From Saccharopolyspora montiporae (GTDB taxonomy: Bacteria > Actinomycetota > Actinomycetes > Mycobacteriales > Pseudonocardiaceae), in NCBI RefSeq assembly GCF_015209505.1, contig NZ_JADEYC010000027.1, forward strand, positions 1-64,000: 64,000 bases of DNA. Direction: 5' to 3'. Shown piece by piece: positions 8,926 through 17,255 of the stretch. The position numbers were made by a program, and so were the translations under genes. The notes under the pieces are model-generated. The model was not told where the DNA came from, made no database searches, and saw only the letters and a program-made list of their open reading frames with translations. The first letter of the stretch is position 1; the number at the start of each line of letters is the position of its first letter.

Positions 8926-9743
8926 TCAGACCGCGACGTGCCCGGCGAGCAGCGCGGTCACCAGCGCCGGGGAATCCAGCTGGACGAGGTGACCGGCGTC
9001 CGGGATCCATTCCAGCCGGGACTGCGGAATGCTCGCGGCGAGCCGGCGGGCGTGTTCCGGTGGCAACCAGCGGTCCTGCTCGCCCCAGGCGACCAGCACC
9101 GGGCAGGACAGCTCGTCCAGCCGTCCTCGAACTCGACCGTGAACCGCTCCTCGTTCTGCGCGATCTGCCGGTAGAACGCCGGCCTGCCGTCCGCGCCGAG
9201 CCACGGTTCGGTCAGCTCGGCGAGCACGTCCTCGCGCAGCTGCTGCTGCGCGGCGGTGCGGATGTGCCTGCGCACCAGCGCTTCGTGCAGGTGCTCGGGA
9301 AGCGCGGCGAACACGTCGGCGTGGTCGCGCACCATCCGGAAGAATTCCGATCCCCACGGCCGCAGCGCCACCACGTCCAGCAGCGCCAGGCTGCGGTAGT
9401 CCGCGCCGTCCAGCAACGCGTGGCGCAACGCGACCGCACCGCCGAAATCGTGCGCCACCACCGCCGGGCGGTCCAGTCCCCAGTGTGCGAGCAGCTCGCC
9501 GAACACCCGCTGCTGCGCGGCCAACGTCACGTCCTGGCCCGCATGTTGGGCCGACCTGCCGTAGCCGGGCATGTCCCACACGAAGACCTCGTGCGACCGA
9601 CTCAGCACCTCGGCGACCTCGCGCCACACCCGGGCGGAAAACGGCGTGCCGTGCAGCAGCACCACCGGCGGGCCGGCACCGGCCCTGCCCCAGCGCACGG
9701 TCCCCGTGCTGGACGCGAACTCCTCGGACAGTTCCGGACCCAT
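8926..9743 (-). pseudogene. Alpha/beta hydrolase (haloalkane dehalogenase-like), interrupted by a frameshift
   Basis: The N-terminal part (9743 down to about 9123) encodes an alpha/beta hydrolase with oxyanion motif LLHGTPFSARVW and nucleophile elbow AHDFGGAV, where Asp is the nucleophile as in dehalogenases and epoxide hydrolases. The C-terminal part continues only in another frame (LDELSCPVLVAWGEQDRWLPPEH, then the catalytic His in DAGHLVQLDSP) to a stop at 8926. The switch lies near 9121-9122, where one base appears missing after GAGGAC. Adding one base gives a 272-residue family-length protein. Either this is a recent inactivating mutation or a sequencing error. ATG 9743 follows a GAGG at proper distance. 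Confidence 0.75.
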
Positions 9744-10407
9744 CACCACCACCTCGTTCTGCGCTGACCGGCCCCCGAGCGGCGAGCGCGAGCCCTCGGG
9801 TCGGTCACGTGCGCGGACACACTACCGCTGCATCCTCGCCGCGAGTGCGTGCGCGACGCGCACCGACAGCCGGCCGAACACCGCTGCGGGCGCCGTTCTT
9901 CCGGCATCGGCAGTCGTTCCCGGCCGGGCGCAGAAATGAAAGCGGCATCATTGTCGACATCGATCGGCACGTGACCGCATGGTGCCACCGAAATCGCCGG
10001 TATATTCCACGTTCCGCTATACCAACACCCTTGCGGCAACCGCACGATGCTTCCTGGACCGGACGGATCAGCAGGTCGTACCGACGATGTATGGCGCCTG
10101 ATCCAGTGAATCTCGGCTGGGCGGGCTGACGCCCGCCGCGGGACGCGGTATCTGCTTGAGTGCACATTCACTGCTGACGTCTCTTCCAGGATTCGGCACG
10201 ATCGTCCACGACGCGAAGGGAGCGACCCGAATCCCTGTTCCCGATCGGGATCCGAGAAAGTCAGCAGTCGGACCAGGAACCCATCGCGTGTCCCGGAATG
10301 TCCACACTTCAGCGCTTCCGGGCCATGACCCGGAGTCAGGCTTCGTCGGGGATGAACCACCGGCGCGCAGCCCTCCGGGACGGGTCCCCACGAAAAGGAG
10401 AGCACCA
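9744..10407. other. Intergenic region, no gene seen
   Basis: Frames here are long only because of GC content and show no family signature. Bases 9930-10090 are AT-richer than the surroundings. They contain GGTATA (9999-10004) and TATACC (10018-10023) as an inverted repeat, with TATATT as a possible -10, so this is the likely control region for the secreted protein and glycosyltransferase genes downstream. Confidence 0.5.
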
Positions 10408-10692
10408 GTGCGCAGAGCACCGTTACCCAGGAGACGTCGTGTGGTCTCGGCGGCGGCATTCGCATCGCTGACCATGCTCGCCCTGCCCGGTACCGCCTCG
10501 GCGGACACCGAGTCGGTGGAGGGAGTGCTTGAGCAAACTAACAGCATCGTCGGGACGACCGGCGCGACTGTGGCCGAAGCAGCGGACAAGGCCAACGGCG
10601 TGGCAGGAACGCTCCGCTCCACGCTGAGCGACAGCTTGGGACAGGCAAACGATCTCGTCGGCACGGTCGGAGAGGTACTCCCGGGTACCTGA
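10408..10692 (+). CDS. Small secreted protein
   Basis: The 94-residue product has an Arg-rich n-region, a hydrophobic core (VVSAAAFASLTMLAL) and a signal-peptidase-I-like site PGTASA before DTES. The mature part of about 60 residues contains two related segments, LEQTNSIVGTTGAT and LGQANDLVGTVGEV, with a further half-repeat between them, and looks amphipathic-helical. GTG 10408 is preceded by AAAAGGAG with a 7-nt gap. The glycosyltransferase starts 24 bp downstream, so the two are probably co-transcribed and the peptide may assist or decorate an extracellular polymer. No known family was recognised. Confidence 0.7.
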   Translation: MRRAPLPRRRRVVSAAAFASLTMLALPGTASADTESVEGVLEQTNSIVGTTGATVAEAADKANGVAGTLRSTLSDSLGQANDLVGTVGEVLPGT

Positions 10693-10716
10693 TCCCCCGC
10701 GGAAGGACGGTTGGCG

Positions 10717-12132
10717 GTGGAACAGCGGACCGACATCGCGCCACTCCCGCAACGATGGGCCGTGCTCCGTTCCGACACCACTCGCCGACGCACCGTCAGC
10801 ACGGCGACAGTCGCGGCCTGCGGGCTGCTGAGCACGCCGCCGATCGCCTCCTGGATGGGCTGGTGGTCGACCGCGGCTGTCGCCATGACCGCGATAGCGA
10901 TCATGGTCGCGGTGCAACTCGGCACCGCACTCCTCCATCTGGTACTCGCCCTCACCGGTCTGCGCACGACGCGCCGACCCGAAAACGCCAGGACGCCACT
11001 GAGCGACGAGGAGCTCCCGCACTACTCGGTGCTGGTGCCGTTGTACCGCGAGGCCGAGGTCCTGCCTCGACTGCTGGACGAACTGATCGGCCTGGACTAC
11101 CCCACCGCGCTGCTGCAGATCCTGGTGATCGTAGAGGCCGGCGACGACGAAACCAGAACAGAACTGGCCAAGCACGCACTTCCCGACCACATCGAAGTTC
11201 TGCTGATCGAACAGACCATGCCCCGGACGAAGGCGAAAGCGTGCAACCTGGCGCTCCGCCACGTCCGAGGTGAGCTGTGCACGATCTACGACGCCGAAGA
11301 CCGCCCCGACCCCGGCCAGCTGCGCACAGCAGCGGCGATGTTTCACGCCTCGCCCGAGCACGTCGTATGCCTGCAGGCGCGCTTGCGGCACTGGAACCCG
11401 AACACGAACTGGCTCGCCGCCTCGATGTCGGCCGAATACGCCTTGCGCTACGGAGCCATCCTGCCCGCGTTGAACGCCCTGTCCTGGCCCATTCCACTGG
11501 GCGGGAACTCGAACCACTTCCGCACCCCCGCACTGTGCCGGCTCGGCGCGTGGGACCCGCACAACCTCACCGAAGACGCTGACCTAGGCATCCGCATCGC
11601 CCGCCACGGGTGGACGGTCCGCACCCTCGACTCGACGACCGACGAGGAAGCCAACGCGAAGGTGGGAAACTGGCTCCGGCAACGCAGCAGGTGGGTAAAG
11701 GGCCACACCCAGACCTGGCTCGTGCACACGCGCAACCCACTCGGCCTGCTGCGCGAACTCGGCCCCGGTGGGTTCGCCGCAGTGCACCTCGTGCTCGGCG
11801 GCCCGGTACTGTGCGCACTCATCAGCCCGTTGTGCGTGGCGCTCCTGCTCTGCGTGTCACCGCTGGGGCCGGCTTCGGAACTCGGCACGAGCTGGATCGT
11901 CGAATACCACCAGTTGGCGGCGCTGCTGACCACCGGATACCTCGTCAACGCCGCACAACTGGCCATCACCGCCGCACCGCAAGGACGGCTCCGCGCCGCA
12001 CTGCTGGCGCTGACCGTTCCCGCCTACTGGACGCTGCTCAGCATCGCGACCTACAAGGGCCTCCTCCAGCTGCTCCGCCCCGGAACCAGGTACTACTGGG
12101 AACGCACCCGCCACGGCCTCGTCCGAGGATGA
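10717..12132 (+). CDS. Cellulose-synthase-like family 2 glycosyltransferase
   Basis: This 471-residue protein has two N-terminal helices, a GT-A domain beginning HYSVLVPLYREAEVLPRLL, the donor-binding DAED at 192-195, acceptor-site TED at 285-287, and the processive-synthase motif QRSRW (QxxRW) at 322-326. Three to four C-terminal membrane helices follow. This is the organisation of membrane glycan synthases (cellulose synthase, XagB-type). It probably polymerises a UDP- or GDP-sugar and extrudes the chain. GTG 10717 is 9 nt from GGAAGGA; the TTG at 10711 would be too close. No c-di-GMP PilZ domain was seen. Confidence 0.85.
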   Translation: MEQRTDIAPLPQRWAVLRSDTTRRRTVSTATVAACGLLSTPPIASWMGWWSTAAVAMTAIAIMVAVQLGTALLHLVLALTGLRTTRRPENARTPLSDEELPHYSVLVPLYREAEVLPRLLDELIGLDYPTALLQILVIVEAGDDETRTELAKHALPDHIEVLLIEQTMPRTKAKACNLALRHVRGELCTIYDAEDRPDPGQLRTAAAMFHASPEHVVCLQARLRHWNPNTNWLAASMSAEYALRYGAILPALNALSWPIPLGGNSNHFRTPALCRLGAWDPHNLTEDADLGIRIARHGWTVRTLDSTTDEEANAKVGNWLRQRSRWVKGHTQTWLVHTRNPLGLLRELGPGGFAAVHLVLGGPVLCALISPLCVALLLCVSPLGPASELGTSWIVEYHQLAALLTTGYLVNAAQLAITAAPQGRLRAALLALTVPAYWTLLSIATYKGLLQLLRPGTRYYWERTRHGLVRG

Positions 12133-12225
12133 CCCGAGCGCCCGGAACGTGCTGCGACGCGCTCTGCCGGAGCTTCCGCGCGGACCGACTCCCCCGGGGC
12201 AGCGCGGTACGTGCCGACCGCGCGG

Positions 12226-14598
12226 TCACACCACCGCTTCGTCCTCGTCGCGGGTGCGCGCTCCGCCGCGCACCGGCAGCTCGTCGAAAACCGCGGGCGG
12301 TTCCTGCCAGGTTTCGGCCCCGTTCCCGGTCTCGGCCGCGCGGATCGCTCGCCAGACCCGCTCCGGGGTGGCCGGCATGTCCACGTGCCGCACGCCGAGG
12401 TGGCGCAGCGCATCGACCACCGCGTTCTGCACCGCCGGGGTGGATCCCACGGTCGCGGATTCCCCGATTCCCTTGGCGCCCAACGGGTTGTGCGGCGAGG
12501 GCGTCTCGGTGCCCGCCACCTCCAACGAGGGCAGCTCGGCGGCCGACGGGATGCCGTAGTCGGCCAGGGTCGCGTTGAGCGGGTTGCCGTCCTCGTCGTA
12601 GGCCATGTGCTCCCACAGCGCCTGCGCGATGCCCTGCGCGGCCCCACCGTGCTGCTGCCCGCGCACGATCAGCGGGTTGAGCACCCGCCCGCAGTCGTCC
12701 ACCGCGATGTGCCGGACCGGCCGCACCGCGCCCGTTTCGGCATCGACCTCGACCACCGACACGTGCGCGCCGAACGGGAAGCTCGCGCCGCCGGGCTGGA
12801 AATCGGCGTGCTCGGTCAGCGGGGTGCCGTGCTCGTCGGCGGTGCGGGCCAGCTTCGGCCAGCTGATCTCCGCGGCAGGGACCCCGGCCACGCCCAGCCC
12901 GCCGGATCCGGTGACCACGATGTCCTCCGGTGCCGCTTCCAGTTCGGCCGCCGCGATCTCGCGCGCCCGCTGCAGCACCTGCTCCCCGGCGCGGCGCAGC
13001 GCGCTGCCGCCGATCTGCAGCGAACGCGATCCGCCGGTGCCGCCGCCGCGCGGGACGCGGGCCGTGTCGGACTGCACGAATTCGATGTCGTCGAGCGGGA
13101 TGCCGAGCAGATCGGCGACGATCATGGCGAACGAGGTGGCGTGGCCCTGCCCGTGCGCCGAGGTCCCCACGGTGATCCGGACGCCGTCCTCGTGCACCTC
13201 GACCTCGCCGTAGTCGCCGGTACCGCCGCCGGTGATCTCCACGTAACTGGCCACGCCGATGCCCAGCAGCCGGTCCTCGCCGTCCCGGATGCGGCGGTCC
13301 TGCTCGACGCGCAACCCCTCGTAATCGGCCAGCCGCAGCGCCTCGGTCAGCGCCAGGTCGTAGTCCCCGCTGTCGTACTGCGCACCGACCAGCGTGGTCA
13401 GCGGAAAGTCCTGCTGGGAAAGGAAGTTCTTGCGGCGCAGTGCCACCGGGTCCATGTCGAGCTCGGCGGCGGCCAGATCCATCATGCGTTCCAGCATCGC
13501 CGCCGCTTCCGGGCGCCCGGCGCCGCGAAAAGCGCCGACCGGGGTGGTGTTGGTCAGCACTGCGGCCGCGGAGTAGCTGATCGCCGGGATGCGGTACACG
13601 CCCTGCGACATGGTGCGGGTGGGCCCCATCGCCAACGAGCCGCCGAATCCCGCGTAGGCGCCGGAATCGCCGAGCACCCTGCAGCGCAGGCCGCGGATCT
13701 CCCCTTGGCGGGTCAGCCCGAGCTCCGCGTATTGGACTTGGCCGCGCCCGTGCGGCATGGCTTGCATGTTCTCCGCGCGCGACTCCACCCACTTCACCGG
13801 GTTTTCCCAGCGCAACGCCAGGGCGACGGCCACCGCGTGCTCGGGCGCCAGCCCGGCCTTGCCGCCGAACGCGCCGCCCACGTGCGGGGCGACGACCCGG
13901 ACCCGCTGCGGGTCGAGGCCGAACGCGGTGGCGAGGCCGGAGCGCACGCCGTGCGGCATCTGGGTCGACACGTGCGCGGTGATGTCGTGGTCGCGGTCGG
14001 CACCGCCCGGCTCGGCCACGATCGCGTTGCCCTCCAGCGGGACGACGGCCACGCGCTGGTTCTCGATCCGCGCGCGCACCACCACGTCCGCACCGTCGAG
14101 CACCTCGGCGCCGGCCGCGTCCCGGTAGCCGCCGGCCACGTTGGTGCCCAGCTCCGGGAACTGCAGCTCGGCGCCGGGCCGCAGCGCCCGCTCCGGATCG
14201 GCGACCGCGGGCAGTTCGGCGTAATCCACGTCCACCAGCTCGATGGCGTCCTCGACCGCGGCCCGGCTCTTGCCGAGCACGACCGCGACCGGTTCACCGG
14301 CGAACCGCACGCGGTCGGTGGCCAGGGCGGGGCGGGCGCAGTCGTCGTTGAGCACGACGAACGGCGGCGGCGTCGGCGCGTCCAGCTCGGCGGCGGTGTA
14401 GGCGGCGACGATCCCGGGTGCGGCCGTCGCGGCGGCGAGATCGATCGACTCGATCCGCGCGTGCGCCAGCGGTGCGCGCACGAACCCCAGGTGCAGCACG
14501 CCGGGCGGCGCGTAGTTGCCGACGTAGCTGCCCGCACCGCGCAGCAATTCCGGATCCTCGATCCGCTGGACCTCGTTGCCGAGCATCGATCCCACCAT
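12226..14598 (-). CDS. Xanthine dehydrogenase/CoxL-family molybdopterin-binding large subunit
   Basis: This 790-residue protein has the aldehyde oxidase N-terminal hammerhead domain (RIEDPELLRGAGSYV) followed by the molybdopterin domain with GGAFGGK, VGAFRGAGRPEA and a C-terminal GAKGIGE (active-site Glu). It fits the form II CO dehydrogenase-like/aldehyde oxidase group rather than true CODH, which has AYXCSFR. Enzymes of the family hydroxylate aldehydes or N-heterocycles with a Mo-cytosine dinucleotide cofactor. The partner iron-sulfur and FAD subunits normally encoded beside it are absent from both sides, and no cofactor maturation gene is in the window. ATG 14598 has AGGA 8 nt upstream; ATG 14586 is an alternative. 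Confidence 0.88.
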   Translation of the reverse strand: MVGSMLGNEVQRIEDPELLRGAGSYVGNYAPPGVLHLGFVRAPLAHARIESIDLAAATAAPGIVAAYTAAELDAPTPPPFVVLNDDCARPALATDRVRFAGEPVAVVLGKSRAAVEDAIELVDVDYAELPAVADPERALRPGAELQFPELGTNVAGGYRDAAGAEVLDGADVVVRARIENQRVAVVPLEGNAIVAEPGGADRDHDITAHVSTQMPHGVRSGLATAFGLDPQRVRVVAPHVGGAFGGKAGLAPEHAVAVALALRWENPVKWVESRAENMQAMPHGRGQVQYAELGLTRQGEIRGLRCRVLGDSGAYAGFGGSLAMGPTRTMSQGVYRIPAISYSAAAVLTNTTPVGAFRGAGRPEAAAMLERMMDLAAAELDMDPVALRRKNFLSQQDFPLTTLVGAQYDSGDYDLALTEALRLADYEGLRVEQDRRIRDGEDRLLGIGVASYVEITGGGTGDYGEVEVHEDGVRITVGTSAHGQGHATSFAMIVADLLGIPLDDIEFVQSDTARVPRGGGTGGSRSLQIGGSALRRAGEQVLQRAREIAAAELEAAPEDIVVTGSGGLGVAGVPAAEISWPKLARTADEHGTPLTEHADFQPGGASFPFGAHVSVVEVDAETGAVRPVRHIAVDDCGRVLNPLIVRGQQHGGAAQGIAQALWEHMAYDEDGNPLNATLADYGIPSAAELPSLEVAGTETPSPHNPLGAKGIGESATVGSTPAVQNAVVDALRHLGVRHVDMPATPERVWRAIRAAETGNGAETWQEPPAVFDELPVRGGARTRDEDEAVV

Positions 14599-14687
14599 GC
14601 CGAGATCCTATCCGTTCCGCGGCACCCGCGGTGCGCGACGCGAGACGTGAGTCCATTGTAGACGGTTCGTGCGTCGGGAGCGCGCCG

Positions 14688-14716
14688 TTGACCGGCCCGG
14701 ACGCCGCCGGTAGCGT
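14688..14716 (+). promoter_or_regulatory. Sigma-70-type promoter for the Nramp-like transporter
   Basis: TTGACC (14688-14693) and TAGCGT (14711-14716) are separated by 17 bp, close to consensus. A start near 14723 would give an 84-nt leader containing a small hairpin, CCGGTG/CACCGG. Confidence 0.6.
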
Positions 14717-14806
14717 CCCCCTCTCCGGTGATCGACACCGGCACACAGCTGAAAACAGCGGTTGGCAGTGGGCAAACCCGGCAGTCGGCACGAAGGAGTG
14801 CTCGAT

Positions 14807-16207
14807 ATGGGAACACCCGTCACGACCGGCGGTGATCCGTACGTTCTCACCGCAGACGGCATCAAGGAACCGCCTACCGGGTGGCGCGCCAGCATGCGCT
14901 ACCTGGGCCCCGGACTCATCGTCAGCGCCTCCATCGTCGGCTCCGGCGAGCTCATCGCCACCACCGCCCTCGGCGCGGAAGCGGGATTCGCGCTGCTGTG
15001 GCTGGTGGTGCTGTCCACCGCGGTCAAGGTCGCGGTGCAAGCCGAACTCGCCCGCTGGACCATCTGCACCGGCAATCCGGCGCTGACCGGCTTCAACGAC
15101 GTCCCGCCCAAGATCGGCCGGCTCGGCTGGATCAACGTGCTCTGGACGGTCATGGCGCTGTCCAAACTGCTGCAGATCGGCGGGATCGTCGGCGGCGTCG
15201 CCGTGGCGCTGAGCATCCTCATCCCGGTCGGCGGCGACCCGCTGGGCGGTACCTCGCTGACCGCGTGGACGGTCATCGTCGTGGTGGGCAGCATCGCGCT
15301 GCTGTACTCCAGCGGATACCGCCTCGTCGAACGCGGCGCCTTCGCACTGGTGGCGGTGTTCTCCGTGGTCACCGTGCTGATCGCGTTGGGCCTGCCGTTC
15401 ACGCCGTTCCACTACGGCACCGCCGAACTGCTCACCGGGCTGAGCCTGACCATCCCGGCCGGGGCGCTCGGCGCGGCCATCGCCATGTTCGGCATCACCG
15501 GCGTCGGCGCCGATGAGATCACCTTCTACACCTACTGGTGCGTGGAGAAGGGCTACGCGCGCTGGGCCGGACCGCCGGACGGCAGCGCCGAATGGGCCGC
15601 GCGGGCGCGCGGGTGGATCCGGGTCATGTACAAGGACGTCCTGCTGTCCTGGCTGATCTACACCTTCGCCACCCTGGCGTTCTACATCATGGGCGCGGCC
15701 GTGCTGCACCCGCAGGGCCTGGTGCTGGACGGCAACGACATGATCACCACGCTCTCGGCGATGTACACCGGCGTGCTCGGCGAATGGGTCGCGATCGCCT
15801 TCCTCATCGGCGCGGTAGCGGTGCTCGGCTCCACGCTGTGGGCCTCGATCCCGAGCTGGTCGCGGATGTACACCAACCTGCTGGCGGTGCTGGGCTGGGT
15901 CGACTGGGACGACCCGCGCTCGCGGCAGCGCTCGGTGCGCGCGTTCACCGTCGTGCTGCCGGTGCTGTGGGGAGCGACCTACCTGTTCGTCAGCGAACCG
16001 GTGGTCATGGTGCAGATCGGCGGCACGGTGACGGGCATCTTCCTGCCCGCAGTCGTGCTGGCGACCTGGTACCTGCGCGGCAAGCAGGTCGACCGCAGGC
16101 TGCACGGCGGCACGGCGTTCACCGTGCTGCTGGTGGCCAGCAGCGTCGCCATCGTCGCGCTCGGCATCTACACGGTACTCAACGTCTTCGGCATCGGTAC
16201 CGGCTGA
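14807..16207 (+). CDS. Non-canonical Nramp-family transporter
   Basis: This 466-residue protein with about eleven hydrophobic helices aligns with the Nramp fold. The canonical metal motif DPGN of helix 1 is replaced by GSGE (residues 45-48 in ASIVGSGELIATT). The helix 6 MPH motif is replaced around residues 225-240 by GITGVGADEITFYTYW. Classical MntH/Nramp proteins use those residues to bind Mn2+ and Fe2+, so substrate or coupling is probably different, as in Nramp-related Mg or Al transporters. ATG 14807 is chosen because GAAGGAG lies 8 nt upstream; a TTG at 14762 is in frame but lacks a site. A promoter precedes and a hairpin follows, so it is monocistronic. Confidence 0.82.
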   Translation: MGTPVTTGGDPYVLTADGIKEPPTGWRASMRYLGPGLIVSASIVGSGELIATTALGAEAGFALLWLVVLSTAVKVAVQAELARWTICTGNPALTGFNDVPPKIGRLGWINVLWTVMALSKLLQIGGIVGGVAVALSILIPVGGDPLGGTSLTAWTVIVVVGSIALLYSSGYRLVERGAFALVAVFSVVTVLIALGLPFTPFHYGTAELLTGLSLTIPAGALGAAIAMFGITGVGADEITFYTYWCVEKGYARWAGPPDGSAEWAARARGWIRVMYKDVLLSWLIYTFATLAFYIMGAAVLHPQGLVLDGNDMITTLSAMYTGVLGEWVAIAFLIGAVAVLGSTLWASIPSWSRMYTNLLAVLGWVDWDDPRSRQRSVRAFTVVLPVLWGATYLFVSEPVVMVQIGGTVTGIFLPAVVLATWYLRGKQVDRRLHGGTAFTVLLVASSVAIVALGIYTVLNVFGIGTG

Positions 16208-16215
16208 TCGCGGGC

Positions 16216-16248
16216 GGGTGCGGGGCCCGAGCGCCGGATCCCGCACCC
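16216..16248. terminator. Hairpin between convergent genes
   Basis: GGGTGCGGG (16216-16224) pairs with CCCGCACCC (16240-16248) over a 15-nt loop, directly after the Nramp-like stop and before the convergent SDR stop. Confidence 0.6.
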
Positions 16249-16256
16249 CGCAGCCG

Positions 16257-17021
16257 TCAGCGCGGCGCCATCCGGATCCCGCCGTCCAGCCGGATCGTCT
16301 CCCCGTTGAGGTAAGGGTTCTCGACGATGTTGCAGGCCAGCGCACCGAATTCGGCCGGATCCCCGAGCCGCTGCGGGCTCGGCACCGACTGCTCCAGCCC
16401 CTGGCGCACGTCCTCGCGCAACCGGCCCAGCAACGGGGTGTCCATGATGCCGGGCGCGATCGTGCAGACCCGGATGTTCTTGCTGGCCAGATCGCGCGCC
16501 GAGCACAGCGTCATCCCGACGATCGCCGATTTCGACGCGGTGTAGGCGATCTGGCCGATCTGGCCGTCGAAGGCGGCGACCGAGGCGGTGAGCACCACGG
16601 CTCCGCGCTCGCCGTCGACGTCCTCGTGCCGAGCCATCCGCGCGGCGCCCAGCCGGAGCGCGTTGTAGGAGCCGATGAGGTTGAGCTGGATGACGTCCTC
16701 GAACGCCGACAGCTCACCCGGCGAACCGTCCTTCTCCACCAGCCGGATCCGCGCCCCGCGCCCCGCGCAGTGCACCAGCGCGCGCAGCGGCCCGGCCTCC
16801 TCGGCGGCGTCCAGGGCCGCGGCGAACTGCTGCTCGTCGGTGACGTCGGCGGGCACGAACCTCGCCGCGTCGCCGAGTTCGCGCGCGGATTCCTCGCCCT
16901 GCGAGGTCGGCAGGTCGATGAGCGTGACCGTGGCACCTGCCTTGACCATCTTGCGGGCCGTGGCCAGCCCGAGTCCGGAGGCGCCGCCGGTGACCGCTGC
17001 CGAGATTCCTTCCAGGCGCAT
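16257..17021 (-). CDS. SDR, 3-hydroxyacyl-CoA dehydrogenase type 2-like
   Basis: This 254-residue short-chain dehydrogenase has the nucleotide-binding motif TGGASGLG, the NAD-preferring acidic segment LIDLP, a HCAGRG block in place of NNAG, a catalytic YTASK, and the C-terminal PYLNGETIRLDGG typical of HSD10-like enzymes. These oxidise 3-hydroxyacyl-CoA or steroid alcohols. ATG 17021 has AAAGGA 8 nt upstream. It is downstream of the AidB-like gene on the same strand, but a 234-bp gap with a tandem repeat lies between, so joint transcription is uncertain. Confidence 0.87.
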   Translation of the reverse strand: MRLEGISAAVTGGASGLGLATARKMVKAGATVTLIDLPTSQGEESARELGDAARFVPADVTDEQQFAAALDAAEEAGPLRALVHCAGRGARIRLVEKDGSPGELSAFEDVIQLNLIGSYNALRLGAARMARHEDVDGERGAVVLTASVAAFDGQIGQIAYTASKSAIVGMTLCSARDLASKNIRVCTIAPGIMDTPLLGRLREDVRQGLEQSVPSPQRLGDPAEFGALACNIVENPYLNGETIRLDGGIRMAPR

Positions 17022-17112
17022 GCGCAGATCCTTTCTCCGTGTCCTGGGCACATTCAAGGCGGGCCACCCGCGGGGGGTCAAAGTCCCGTTCGCGAACGGA
17101 TCCGTAGGCGGT

Positions 17113-17216
17113 GCCTATGCGACAGAACCCGGGCCCCTTGCGGCAGCACCCGGCCTATTGCGACAGAACCCGGGCCTATTGCGGCAGCACCCGGGCCTAT
17201 TGCGGCAGCACCCGCC
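17113..17216. repeat. Tandem repeat, five units of 20-21 bp plus a partial unit
   Basis: Units begin at 17113, 17133, 17153, 17174 and 17195, each close to GCCTATTGCGGCAGCACCCG, with a partial sixth from 17214. Units 1 and 3 have CGACAGAA where the others have CGGCAGCA (unit 2 also has CCCCTT for CCTATT), so two variants partly alternate. Unit junctions often form CCCGGG. The array lies between two minus-strand genes and encodes nothing obvious. Confidence 0.8.
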
Positions 17217-17255
17217 CATGCAACGCCGGGACCGGTGCGACGGCGGGTCCGTCCG

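Noticed and set aside
17113..17216. Possible CRISPR array
   Set aside because: Units are directly adjacent with no unique spacers and the repeats vary; no cas genes nearby.
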